Assembly: GCF_947087965.1 (NCBI RefSeq)
Contig: NZ_CAMUES010000002.1
Span: 186,001 to 250,000 of the forward strand
Source of the DNA: an uncultured Mobiluncus sp.
Lineage (GTDB): Bacteria; Actinomycetota; Actinomycetes; Actinomycetales; Actinomycetaceae
Length of the DNA: 64,000 nt
Reading direction: 5' to 3'
The notes below the pieces were generated by a model that worked only from the letters and a program-made list of their open reading frames with translations, did no database searches and was not told the DNA's origin. Shown here piece after piece: positions 51,258 to 59,856 of this stretch. Each line of letters opens with the position of its first letter. Position 1 is the first letter of the stretch. The position numbers and the translations under genes were made by a program.

Positions 51258-53600
51258 ATGTTCCTGAAACTATATCGCCGTTTGAATCGACGCCCCCTGC
51301 CCACGGTGTTGATTTGGGCTTTGGTGATAGTCATCTGTGCAGTCTTTACTTTGACCGGTTTTGGTTTTGGAAGCATGTGGAATCGTGTTGAAAACCGCCT
51401 GGTTTCTATCCCCGGTTCGGAATCATACGTCGCGTCACAAATCCTCAATAACAGCCGCAGTTCCAACTATCAGGCTTACCTCATCGTCACCGGGGTGGAC
51501 ATGGATAAACAGCGTGCGGAAGTCAAAAACGTGTTGGACTCCGCAGCGGCGAGTTTCAGTGAGGTTCCGGGAGTCATTCCGGCGGGAGTACTGTATCCGT
51601 TTGCGAAAGGCGACGATGTTAATAACCCTGATGCAAAAACTTTGATGGACAAATTTATTGCCGCGGATAAGCAGGGTTTCATGATGGTGGTGCTGCTGGA
51701 CTTGACCCAGTTCCCCCAACGTGCCGACGATATCCGTGCCATGACTGAGAACGCTTTGAGCCAAATTGCCGGTGATATGCGTTCTTTCGCACCTCACGCC
51801 GCGGGTATCGTCACGGATGAAGACCTGAATAATCAAGAAGTTGCCGCGAGTGCACACCATGATTCTCTCAAGGCGAATCTCATTGCCTTGCTAATGATTT
51901 TTGTGGTGCTGTTCGGGGCTATGGGACGTCTGCGTCTGGCTTTGCTTGCTTTCATCCCGAGCTTTTGCGGATGGATTGTGACGCGAACCATCGCCACCCT
52001 GGCTTCCCTCATAGTCAAGCCCGCTCCCGGTGACTCTGCCCTGGTCACCATGCTTTCGCTAGGCGTGGTGACCAGTTATACGGTGTTTCTCATCAGCCGC
52101 AGCCGCTCCCGTCTGGCAGTGGTCAAATACACCGCCGAAATTCCGCGTATTTCCAAGCCGAGCGAACGTCGGTTGCGCAAGCGCCGTGATTCCCTCACGC
52201 CGTTAGACGAAGTGTTTACCCACTCGGCTCCGGCCATGCTTATTTCCACGGCGCTAATTGTGCTGGGCCTGATTATGGTAGCTATCTTCCCTGCTAGCAG
52301 CCTGCGCTGGGTAGCTCTGGTTAGTATGTTCTCCATTCTGGGATGCTATGCAATTGGGACGACGTTGATTCCCTCGCTGCTGTACCTCGGCATCGGGTGG
52401 CTGGAATACCCGCGTCCGCAATGGCATCGGCGGATCTTTACCACGATTTCCTCCTGGTTCCGTTCTCTGAGCGACCGGCTACGGGCACTTTTCGACTCAC
52501 GGAAACCTGCCAAACCAATCTTGACCGGTGTTCTGGTGGTGTTTCTGTTAGTGATGGCAATTCCCGCCTTCGGAATTACCTGGCACACCTCGGGGCAGAC
52601 GACTTTTCCTCCAGGAACGAATGCCGCGAAGTTTGAAACTCTGCGCGCCGCTCACTACGGCACTACCGCAGCCACCCCGGATATCCAGATTCTAGGGAAA
52701 ACTACGGCAGCAAATATGCAAAGCTGGTCTGTCGCGGTGGGCAAGATTCCCGGTGTCGATGCGATGACTGCCGGAAACACCGAAATCGCCGGGAACTACA
52801 GCGTTTTGGACGTTGATTTGAAACCGAGCGTCACCAATCGTCAAGCCGGGGAAATCGTGAAAACTATTCGCAACTTACCTTCGGATTTCCCAAAGTGGAC
52901 CACCGGCCAGGCTGCCAACCAGGTTGACTTTGCCTACCAACTCACTAAGTTTGTTCCCCCGCTGGCCGGAGTTATGGTGCTGGCGACTTTTCTGGTCATT
53001 CTGCGCGCCACCAGGCGTGCTAGGGCAGCCGTATGGGCGACTTTGTTGAACTCCCTGAACCTACTGGTGGCTTTGGGGCTGACGGCTTTGGTGTTCCAAG
53101 ACGGGTGGGGCGCGTTCCTGCCCAAACTGGCGCGTTCCGGAGGTGTAGACCCTAACGTGGCAGTGTTGCTGGCGGGTTTCGGTTTCGCACTATCCCTTGA
53201 TTACCAGTTCTATGCCATGAATAGAGCGAAACACCATCTGCCGGAGGAACTGGCAGACCTGGACGACGACCCGCTGCTGAACGAGTTGACCCAAACCCGC
53301 GGCGCACTGTGGACACGCTCTGTCATCCACCTGGCTATTTTCCTGGCTTTCCTGCCAATGAACGCCATGCCCGTGAAACAGTCAGCTCTCGCCCTGGTTA
53401 TCGTGGTGCTGCTCAACGTGCTGTTCAGCCGTCTGTTTCTCTCTCCCCTTCTGGAGCCCTACCCGGATCAAAAACCGCAAGACCCCGGTTTGGTGTGGGA
53501 AGACGACCTTCCGAATCTGTCCGATTCCGACACAGCGGACAACTCAACCGCGCTTGCGCACAATCAGCACATCGACACCGCCGAGAGCACCGGCGAGTAA
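51258..53600 (+). CDS. MMPL-family (RND-type) transporter
   Basis: A proton-driven exporter of the MMPL family, which in actinobacteria moves lipids or other hydrophobic compounds. The product is about 780 aa, with a first helix at about 18-40, an extracytoplasmic domain, a five-helix block (about 205-380), a second extracytoplasmic domain, and a second five-helix block (about 570-745) with the GFALSLDYQFYAM segment. A polar tail follows. The start is uncertain: GTG at 51237, ATG at 51249 and ATG at 51258 are in frame and none has a ribosome-binding site. Its cargo cannot be told from context. It is convergent with the YciO gene, 1 bp apart. Confidence 0.85.
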   Translation: MFLKLYRRLNRRPLPTVLIWALVIVICAVFTLTGFGFGSMWNRVENRLVSIPGSESYVASQILNNSRSSNYQAYLIVTGVDMDKQRAEVKNVLDSAAASFSEVPGVIPAGVLYPFAKGDDVNNPDAKTLMDKFIAADKQGFMMVVLLDLTQFPQRADDIRAMTENALSQIAGDMRSFAPHAAGIVTDEDLNNQEVAASAHHDSLKANLIALLMIFVVLFGAMGRLRLALLAFIPSFCGWIVTRTIATLASLIVKPAPGDSALVTMLSLGVVTSYTVFLISRSRSRLAVVKYTAEIPRISKPSERRLRKRRDSLTPLDEVFTHSAPAMLISTALIVLGLIMVAIFPASSLRWVALVSMFSILGCYAIGTTLIPSLLYLGIGWLEYPRPQWHRRIFTTISSWFRSLSDRLRALFDSRKPAKPILTGVLVVFLLVMAIPAFGITWHTSGQTTFPPGTNAAKFETLRAAHYGTTAATPDIQILGKTTAANMQSWSVAVGKIPGVDAMTAGNTEIAGNYSVLDVDLKPSVTNRQAGEIVKTIRNLPSDFPKWTTGQAANQVDFAYQLTKFVPPLAGVMVLATFLVILRATRRARAAVWATLLNSLNLLVALGLTALVFQDGWGAFLPKLARSGGVDPNVAVLLAGFGFALSLDYQFYAMNRAKHHLPEELADLDDDPLLNELTQTRGALWTRSVIHLAIFLAFLPMNAMPVKQSALALVIVVLLNVLFSRLFLSPLLEPYPDQKPQDPGLVWEDDLPNLSDSDTADNSTALAHNQHIDTAESTGE

Positions 53601-53601
53601 C

Positions 53602-54225
53602 CTACTGCAAGAAATCAACCGGACCGGCTCCCTCTCGGGTTACCACCGGGACGTCGTCCTCCATGTTGATAACGGTAGTGGCCTGGTCCGAACCAATCGG
53701 CGCGTCGACGATAATATCCAACAGGTGCCCCAGCTTGGCGATGACCTCGACCGGATCGCTCAGCGGTTCCGTATCGCCGGGCAGCAGCAGGGTGCAGGAC
53801 AAGATGGCCTCCCCCAAGGCTTCTACCAGCGACAAAGCAACCTTGTGCGCGGGAATCCGCACGCCGACAGTGTGCTTCTTTTTGTTCAGCGTGGCGCGTG
53901 GGACTTCCTTGGTGCCTTTCAAAATAAACGTGTACGGCCCCGGAGTCAGCGATTTAATCAGCCGGTACTGGGAATTTGACACCATCACCAGCTGACCCAG
54001 CTGGGCAAAATCGTGGCACACCAGCGTGAAATGGTGCTTGTCATCGAGCTGGCGGATTTTCCGGATGCGTTCCAGGCCAGCCCCATTAGCCAGAGCACAG
54101 CCCAGCGCGTATCCCGAATCAGTCGGATACGCCATTATGCCGCCGTCCTGGATAATTTCCACAATCTGGTTCAACGAACGAGTCTGCGGATTTTCCGGGT
54201 GCAGTTCAAAAATTTTTGCGCTCAT
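53602..54225 (-). CDS. Sua5/YciO/YrdC family protein (YciO type)
   Basis: A 207-aa protein of the family that includes the threonylcarbamoyl-AMP synthases for tRNA t6A; its layout is closest to YciO, whose exact role is less certain. Landmarks are GGIMAYPTDSGYALGC (about 30-45), the KIRQLDDKHHFTLVC segment, TPGPYTFILKGT, and VGVRIPAH (about 121-128). The ATG at 54225 has AAGGGGAAA just upstream; a longer frame is not supported. Confidence 0.88.
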   Translation of the reverse strand: MSAKIFELHPENPQTRSLNQIVEIIQDGGIMAYPTDSGYALGCALANGAGLERIRKIRQLDDKHHFTLVCHDFAQLGQLVMVSNSQYRLIKSLTPGPYTFILKGTKEVPRATLNKKKHTVGVRIPAHKVALSLVEALGEAILSCTLLLPGDTEPLSDPVEVIAKLGHLLDIIVDAPIGSDQATTVINMEDDVPVVTREGAGPVDFLQ

Positions 54226-54245
54226 AGTTTCCCCTTGGTGAAGCC

Positions 54246-54286
54246 CTGCCAACTATTCCATCTATTGTAGAGGGGACAGTTGGCAG
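54246..54286. repeat. 9-bp inverted repeat between yciO-type gene and aspS
   Basis: CTGCCAACT and AGTTGGCAG are separated by 23 nt; AGTTGTCTCTCAACT lies next to it and offers an alternative hairpin. Both lie downstream of aspS and upstream of the YciO gene. There is no T-tract. Possible attenuator or operator. Confidence 0.35.
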
Positions 54287-54326
54287 TTGAGAGACAACTC
54301 GCGGTGATTTTCCTCAGAAGTACCTT

Positions 54327-56144
54327 TTACAGCGTTTTTTCGCTGTCCTCGGCTTCCTCAGCGTCCTCGGCGTCTTCGTCATCTTCCGGCACGTAGTCCA
54401 CGCCGGTTTCTTTGCGCTGTTCGTCCGTAATCGGGGCGGGCGCACCGGTGAGCGGATCTAAGCCGTCGCCAGCCTTCGGGAAGGCAATAACATCGCGAAT
54501 CGACGGGGAACCCGTCAGCATTCCGGCAATGCGATCCCACCCCAGAGCCAGACCGCCGTGCGGCGGAGCGCCGTACTTGAAAGCGTCGAGCAGGAATCCG
54601 AAGCGCGCCTGCGCTTCCTCCTGCGAAAAGCCCATTACCTTGAACACTCGTTCCTGCACATCGCGGCGATGGATACGGATGGAACCACCACCGAGTTCCA
54701 CCCCGTTGCACACGATGTCATACGCGTACGCCAAGGCATTGCCGGGGTCGGTATCGAAGGTATCGAGACATTCCGGTTTTGGCGAAGTAAATGCGTGGTG
54801 TACGGCGGTCCAGGCGGAGTGGCCCAGTGCCACATCGCCTTCCGCTACTGCCTCGCCGGAGGGTTTGAACAGCGGCGCGTCCACCACCCAGGTGAAGGCC
54901 CATGCCTTTTCATCAATGAGGTCGCAACGCTTCCCAATCTCCAGGCGAGCTGCCCCCAGCAACGTTTGCGAAGCGGTCTTGTCCCCGGCGGCAAAGAAAA
55001 TGCAGTCCCCCGGCTGGGCTCCGGTGGCAGCAGCCAGACCGGCCTTTTCCGCGTCAGAAATATTTTTGGCCACCGGACCGCCTGCGGCACCTTGTTCGTC
55101 CAAGGTTACGTAGGCCAGACCCTTCGCGCCGCGGGCTTTCGCCCATTCTTGCCACTTGTCAAAAGTACGGCGTGGCTGGGAACCGCCACCGGGCATGACC
55201 ACTGCCCCCACGTAGGGTGCTTGGAAGATTTTAAACGGAGTGTCTTTAAAGAATTCGGTCAAATCAACGAGTTCGTAGCCGAAACGCAAATCCGGTTTAT
55301 CCGAACCGAAACGATCCATGGCTTCCTGGAAAGGCATCCGCGGAATCGGAGTGGTCAGGTCATAGCCGATAACTTTCCAAATCTCTTTCAGCAGGTGTTC
55401 GGTTACCTCGATGACATCGTCTTGGTCGACGAAACTCATTTCCATATCGAGCTGCGTAAATTCGGGTTGGCGATCGGCGCGGGAATCTTCGTCACGGTAG
55501 CAGCGAGCCAACTGGAAGTAGCGTTCCATACCGCCGACCATCAGCAGCTGTTTAAACAGCTGGGGCGACTGCGGCAGGGCGTACCACGAACCGGGCCGAA
55601 TCCGCGCCGGAACCACGAAGTCGCGCGCCCCTTCCGGGGTGGAACGCGTCAAAGTTGGGGTTTCAATCTCAATAAATTCGTGTTCTTCCATAACCCGCCG
55701 GGCTATCTGAGAAATCCGCGAGCGCAGCACCAGATTGTCGTGCAGCTGACGGCGGCGCAGATCGACGAAACGGTAACGCAACCGGATATCCTCACCAACA
55801 TTAGAGTCCTCGGCGTGTTCAGAAACTTGGAAAGGCAGCGTCGCGCAGGAGTTCAAAATCTCGACGTCATCGGCCATAACCTCGATATCGCCGGTGACGA
55901 TTTCGGGGTTTTCGTTGCCTTCGGGGCGTTTGCGCACCTTGCCGGTGACCTTGAGCACGTATTCGTTACGAACTTCCCGGACCACTTCTTCGCTGACAAC
56001 CAGCTGGACAATCCCGGAGGCATCACGCAAGTCCATGAAAGCTACCCCGCCGTGGTCTCGGCGACGATCCACCCAACCGCAGAGGGTGACGGTCTGACCA
56101 TCGTGTTTCAGGTTCAATTCCGCACATTTGTGAGTTCGCAGCAA
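54327..56144 (-). CDS. aspS: Aspartyl-tRNA synthetase (bacterial type)
   Basis: Charges tRNA-Asp, and probably also tRNA-Asn if asparaginyl-tRNA synthetase is absent, which the window cannot show. The 605-aa protein has the N-terminal OB fold (CGWVDRRRDHGGVAFMDLRD), class II motifs (TPTLTRSTPEGARDFVVP; QSPQLFKQLLMVGGMERYFQLARCYRDEDSRADRQPEFTQLD in part), the bacterial GAD insertion, and LGWDRI. It ends in an acidic tail (EDDEDAEDAEEAED). The start is a TTG at 56144: AAAGGAAGG is 6 nt upstream and the product then begins MLRTHK as in homologues. A GC-rich hairpin lies in its leader. Confidence 0.95.
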   Translation of the reverse strand: MLRTHKCAELNLKHDGQTVTLCGWVDRRRDHGGVAFMDLRDASGIVQLVVSEEVVREVRNEYVLKVTGKVRKRPEGNENPEIVTGDIEVMADDVEILNSCATLPFQVSEHAEDSNVGEDIRLRYRFVDLRRRQLHDNLVLRSRISQIARRVMEEHEFIEIETPTLTRSTPEGARDFVVPARIRPGSWYALPQSPQLFKQLLMVGGMERYFQLARCYRDEDSRADRQPEFTQLDMEMSFVDQDDVIEVTEHLLKEIWKVIGYDLTTPIPRMPFQEAMDRFGSDKPDLRFGYELVDLTEFFKDTPFKIFQAPYVGAVVMPGGGSQPRRTFDKWQEWAKARGAKGLAYVTLDEQGAAGGPVAKNISDAEKAGLAAATGAQPGDCIFFAAGDKTASQTLLGAARLEIGKRCDLIDEKAWAFTWVVDAPLFKPSGEAVAEGDVALGHSAWTAVHHAFTSPKPECLDTFDTDPGNALAYAYDIVCNGVELGGGSIRIHRRDVQERVFKVMGFSQEEAQARFGFLLDAFKYGAPPHGGLALGWDRIAGMLTGSPSIRDVIAFPKAGDGLDPLTGAPAPITDEQRKETGVDYVPEDDEDAEDAEEAEDSEKTL

Positions 56145-56180
56145 CTTATGCCTTCCTTTGAAAGTTCGTCTCAAGTCAAT

Positions 56181-56197
56181 CGGGGTGCGACACCCCG
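56181..56197 (-). repeat. Leader hairpin upstream of aspS
   Basis: CGGGGTG-TCG-CACCCCG forms a perfect 7-bp stem with a 3-nt loop, about 25 nt before the aspS ribosome-binding site. It is not a T-box. Confidence 0.4.
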
Positions 56198-56287
56198 CTC
56201 CCATAAGTGGGCTCTCTAAAGTTTAACGCCTATCTGAGCTGAGGGGAAACCCTGGAAGCTGTTATGTGAACGGGTAGCAGACGAAAG

Positions 56288-58162
56288 CTAACCCGATTGG
56301 GTGTCGCGAGAACGCATTTCTGAAACCAGTTCGGACAGCTGAGGGTATAAATCCAAATTCTGGTTCATTTTGACCAAGAAACCCTGACGGGTCACTTCCT
56401 GGATGAGCGAGCGGAATTTGTCGGCACATTCCCTCCCGTAGTTTCGCGCCCCGCAGTGCAGTATCTTGGCTCCCACCAGGCTCCACACCAGGGTGCCCGC
56501 AACTGCGGCAACCAAGACCAGGAGAGGGAACGGCACCGGTCCGACCATCCACACGGCTGCGCTGGTACCAGCCCCGCCGAGGAACGCCACCCCCGCAACG
56601 AGACTCCACAGCAGTCCCACCGCTAACGCTGCTAACCAGAACCAATGTCCGAGTCGCCAAATCCGCCACCAGGTCCGGGCGGGACGAGCTGGGAATTTCC
56701 AGGATTCCAAGGCTAGGTTGAGGGCGCTGACCAGGTTGCCGGACAGTTCCACGGCCTTGAGCTGGGCAAAGTCCACCCATTTGGACGGGCGATGCGCACT
56801 GGCGGTCGCCGCGTAGGTACGAGCCGCGCTGGTAATTCCCGCCACGTTGACACGGGGGAAGAAACGGTTGAGCGAGTCGGTTTGCGGGGCTGCCGAAGGA
56901 AGGTCCGGGCCTGGAGTGGAGTCAGGTACGGCTGGGGTCGCGCTCTCGTCTGCCGTTTGCGCTGAGGAAGGGTCAGCCGAGCGAGCAACGGATTTGTCCT
57001 CGGGGGCTTCGTCCACAGCAGTTTCACCCATCGCAATTGTTAAGTCTTGATTGGAGCGAGCCAGGGGTTTGATTCCCGCCAACCAGTTCAGCACCGGCCA
57101 CAGCGTCCAAAAGCCTCCCGCCCTCAGATATTGTTTGGAAAAGTTCGCTTCCACGGCCGGCAGACCGCTGACCTGGGTCACCTGGTCCACCAGTTTTGTT
57201 TCGGCAGGGGACGGCGGCGAAGCAACAGACGAAGCCTGAACCGGCTGCGTTGAGGACTCTCCGGTCATGTCGAGTTCTAGGTTTTGGCCTAGCCTCGTGG
57301 CGGCATGATGAATCGCCGCTTGTTCGCCTCTCCAGCGGGCTTCTGGCGCGTGAGACAACTCGGCTACCGTTTCGCGGAATCGCGCCAAACTGGGCTCATC
57401 GTAAAGCGAAATCTGCAAAATTTCAGGACTGACCCCTATCCGTTCGGCAATGGCGGCCAGCTCCTGGTTCAGGGTTTGTAGCTGAGACTCAGTCAAGCCC
57501 TCGGTGTGGGTCAGGACAAAGTACGAGTTCGGGTGGCGTGGGAATGCCGAAATTCGGCTATGGAAAGCAGCATCGGCATATTTTTGGGAATCCGTAGTCC
57601 ACAAGATGAGATCCGCCGTGTCCAGGACCTGGGACGCTGCCGAGGTCAGTGCCGGAACCAGCAGTGTATCGGGAACTTCGACCACAATCGGGTGACCGCA
57701 CTGTGTAAGAGCCGACCGTACCTGGTGACCCTCACCTACCATTCCCAAACTGTCCCGGAGTGGATTGGAACGGGTGGTACAAAACTCCACGCTGACACTG
57801 TGGGGAATTCCGCTCAGTTCTAAAAATGGTGCGGCAGTCACCTCTGCGTCAACATAGGCCACCAGCTCAGTTGTGGTCGGTCGGTGCATCCCCGTTGGCA
57901 CCAAGTTGTTGCGACGGGCCAGAGTGTTTACCACCGTGGACTTTCCAGTGCCGCTCGGTCCGGCTACAGCTATCACGGTTACTCGGGGGTCTAAGACATC
58001 TCGACGTTCCAGCTGGTTCTCTATACGGCGCAAATCTTCGCGGGCTTGAACCAGGAACGTCTCGGAACTACACGTTCCCTGAACACCATCGAGGCACTCC
58101 GCCGCGCGGTGCAGGGCTGCTTGCAATCGAGTTTTGCGTTGTTCGGGATTATTCCGCGGCAC
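56288..58162 (-). CDS. Membrane-anchored P-loop GTPase-like protein (dynamin-like, partner B)
   Basis: The 624-aa protein has an N-terminal P-loop domain with GPSGTGKS (68-75), a TTTELV switch, a degenerate G3 (VEVPDT) and a G4-like LTHTEG. A long Pro/Ser/Ala-rich linker (about 300-410) follows, then two adjacent membrane helices (about 507-529 and 541-564) and a basic C-terminus. It resembles actinobacterial dynamin-like or Era-like paired GTPases whose second member holds the membrane anchor. The GTG at 58162 is chosen because GAGGAG is 8 nt upstream and it shares one base with the stop of partner A (TAGTG); an earlier GTG overlaps that ribosome-binding site. Confidence 0.75.
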   Translation of the reverse strand: MPRNNPEQRKTRLQAALHRAAECLDGVQGTCSSETFLVQAREDLRRIENQLERRDVLDPRVTVIAVAGPSGTGKSTVVNTLARRNNLVPTGMHRPTTTELVAYVDAEVTAAPFLELSGIPHSVSVEFCTTRSNPLRDSLGMVGEGHQVRSALTQCGHPIVVEVPDTLLVPALTSAASQVLDTADLILWTTDSQKYADAAFHSRISAFPRHPNSYFVLTHTEGLTESQLQTLNQELAAIAERIGVSPEILQISLYDEPSLARFRETVAELSHAPEARWRGEQAAIHHAATRLGQNLELDMTGESSTQPVQASSVASPPSPAETKLVDQVTQVSGLPAVEANFSKQYLRAGGFWTLWPVLNWLAGIKPLARSNQDLTIAMGETAVDEAPEDKSVARSADPSSAQTADESATPAVPDSTPGPDLPSAAPQTDSLNRFFPRVNVAGITSAARTYAATASAHRPSKWVDFAQLKAVELSGNLVSALNLALESWKFPARPARTWWRIWRLGHWFWLAALAVGLLWSLVAGVAFLGGAGTSAAVWMVGPVPFPLLVLVAAVAGTLVWSLVGAKILHCGARNYGRECADKFRSLIQEVTRQGFLVKMNQNLDLYPQLSELVSEMRSRDTQSG

Positions 58163-59856
58163 TAGGACCACTCCTCTCGCAGGGTACGCAGCGTTTTTCG
58201 TCCCGCGGCGATTAGTTCAGAGTTGTCGGAATCAGGAATGCTTTGACGCAAGGTGGCGATACGCTGGTTGACTCGAGCGTGCAGCCCGCGGCGAAGCGTG
58301 GAGCGGCTCCACGACCGCAGTCGCAAACGTGTCGAGATATCAAAAAAAGTTCCCAGGAGCTCGTCAACCCGGGTGAATTGGCAAGTCTCGGGCGAGGCCA
58401 TTCCGGCAAAGAGAACCGCCAGGAAGAGCGTCTGGGCATCGTCCGTCGAGAGCTTCTCATCGCGATTCCAGCCAGCTTGGCGGCAACATTCCGCAGGAGT
58501 CAGAGACCACTGCTCTAAGAGTTCGCTACCGTCCAAGGACTGCGCGGTTTCGTCTACAATCTGAACAGAGTTGGGCAACACAGAGTCCTGGAGAGCGTCA
58601 GCCATCATTTGCTCCATCTGAAAGCCGAGGTTCGACACGCTGCTCGCCACCGCCCGCTTTACAGCATCCAGCGCCGCATCGGGTTGAGGTTGCTGATTGA
58701 GCCAGACTTTTTTCCATTTCAGCCGCTGGCGTACCCAGCTGTTTTCAGCCTGGTACTCCTCGAGTTGGCAACGCACACAGGGCTCCAAAAGGTCAGCGGG
58801 CTCACCTTGAAACCAGGTGGGAGCCACAATCTGGGCATCAACAAATTCCAGTAGTTGCTGTTCCAGCTGATCCACGGTTTGCTGGACATCGCTGCGCATT
58901 TGTCCCTCAGTGGCGGCGGCATCGAACACTTTTTCGCTCAAATCCAGGACTTCATGCAGAGAACCAAACAGGGTCTGACGCGCCATGGCGGAATGCATCA
59001 AGGCGTCACCAGCCAGGTTATCGAGCCAGTTACGCAGGGAAACTAAATCTTCGGCGGGCAGTTCTCCGTCAGCAATTTGAGTTTCCATAATGGCAAAAAT
59101 CGGAACATCTTTGAGGTTGCTAGCAGCGATTTCCGCGCTGAGATCCTGCTTAGCCGCCAGCAGGGATCCTTGTGTGACCCTGTTCAGCACCGCACCGATA
59201 GCAACATCACGCCGGGCAGCCTTCCGCAGCAGCTCCAGCCCCGGCTCGTCCCGGTAACGGTTGGCGGTAGTCACAAAGATCCACAGGTCAGCAACTTCCA
59301 ACAGGTGCTGAGCTAATTCACGGTTCGTGTCCAGATAGGAATCCAAATCGGGACAATCGATGAGGCACATTCCTGGAGGCATCTGGGGAGTCGAACGCAA
59401 GATAAGCTGCGGCGCCGGCGCTGTCGCAGCCTCCTCCGCGGCTGGCACACGTTCCGGTACGGCAGACGCGACGGCGGGATCGTCCCAGGCATCGTCGTCT
59501 AACAGACGAATCTTTTCAAATCCTCCCAAGATGCGGTCTGCCGCCAGCCACAGCTCGTCGTCGGGATGGTACACGAGTACCGGGGTCAGAGTCGTGGGAC
59601 GCCTCACGGAAGTTGGAACTTGGGCACCGACCAAAGAGTTCAGGAGTGTCGATTTGCCCACCCCGGTAGAACCGGCCAGTACCGCTACGAGGGGACCGTC
59701 CAGGTCAGTACCCCGCGCGCTAAGATGCTCACGCAGTCGAGAAATTGCCGTGTTTCGCAGCTTGATAGCATCAGCCTGCTCTGCCGGAAAACCAAAGTTC
59801 AGGTCCTCCAGCTGCTGAGCTAACTCATCCAAACTCTTCGATGGCGAACTACTCAT
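58162..59856 (-). CDS. Soluble P-loop GTPase-like protein (dynamin-like, partner A)
   Basis: The 564-aa protein has a P-loop GSTGVGKS (62-69), RRPTTLTPVLVYH as a likely switch I, the G3-like LIDCPDLDSY, and a weak G4 LNRVTQG. The rest is helical and glutamine/leucine-rich (about 300-560), as in dynamin-like stalks, with no membrane helix. Its ATG overlaps the hisS stop by 8 nt, and its stop overlaps partner B by 1 nt, so hisS and the pair are co-translated. The pair is probably a two-protein membrane-remodelling or stress GTPase system comparable to Streptomyces DynA/DynB, which is inference. Confidence 0.75.
   Translation of the reverse strand: MSSSPSKSLDELAQQLEDLNFGFPAEQADAIKLRNTAISRLREHLSARGTDLDGPLVAVLAGSTGVGKSTLLNSLVGAQVPTSVRRPTTLTPVLVYHPDDELWLAADRILGGFEKIRLLDDDAWDDPAVASAVPERVPAAEEAATAPAPQLILRSTPQMPPGMCLIDCPDLDSYLDTNRELAQHLLEVADLWIFVTTANRYRDEPGLELLRKAARRDVAIGAVLNRVTQGSLLAAKQDLSAEIAASNLKDVPIFAIMETQIADGELPAEDLVSLRNWLDNLAGDALMHSAMARQTLFGSLHEVLDLSEKVFDAAATEGQMRSDVQQTVDQLEQQLLEFVDAQIVAPTWFQGEPADLLEPCVRCQLEEYQAENSWVRQRLKWKKVWLNQQPQPDAALDAVKRAVASSVSNLGFQMEQMMADALQDSVLPNSVQIVDETAQSLDGSELLEQWSLTPAECCRQAGWNRDEKLSTDDAQTLFLAVLFAGMASPETCQFTRVDELLGTFFDISTRLRLRSWSRSTLRRGLHARVNQRIATLRQSIPDSDNSELIAAGRKTLRTLREEWS

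Noticed and set aside
54558..56219. 553-codon open frame on the plus strand opposite aspS
   Set aside because: Antisense to highly conserved aspS; composition is that of a reverse-strand shadow and it has no start signals.
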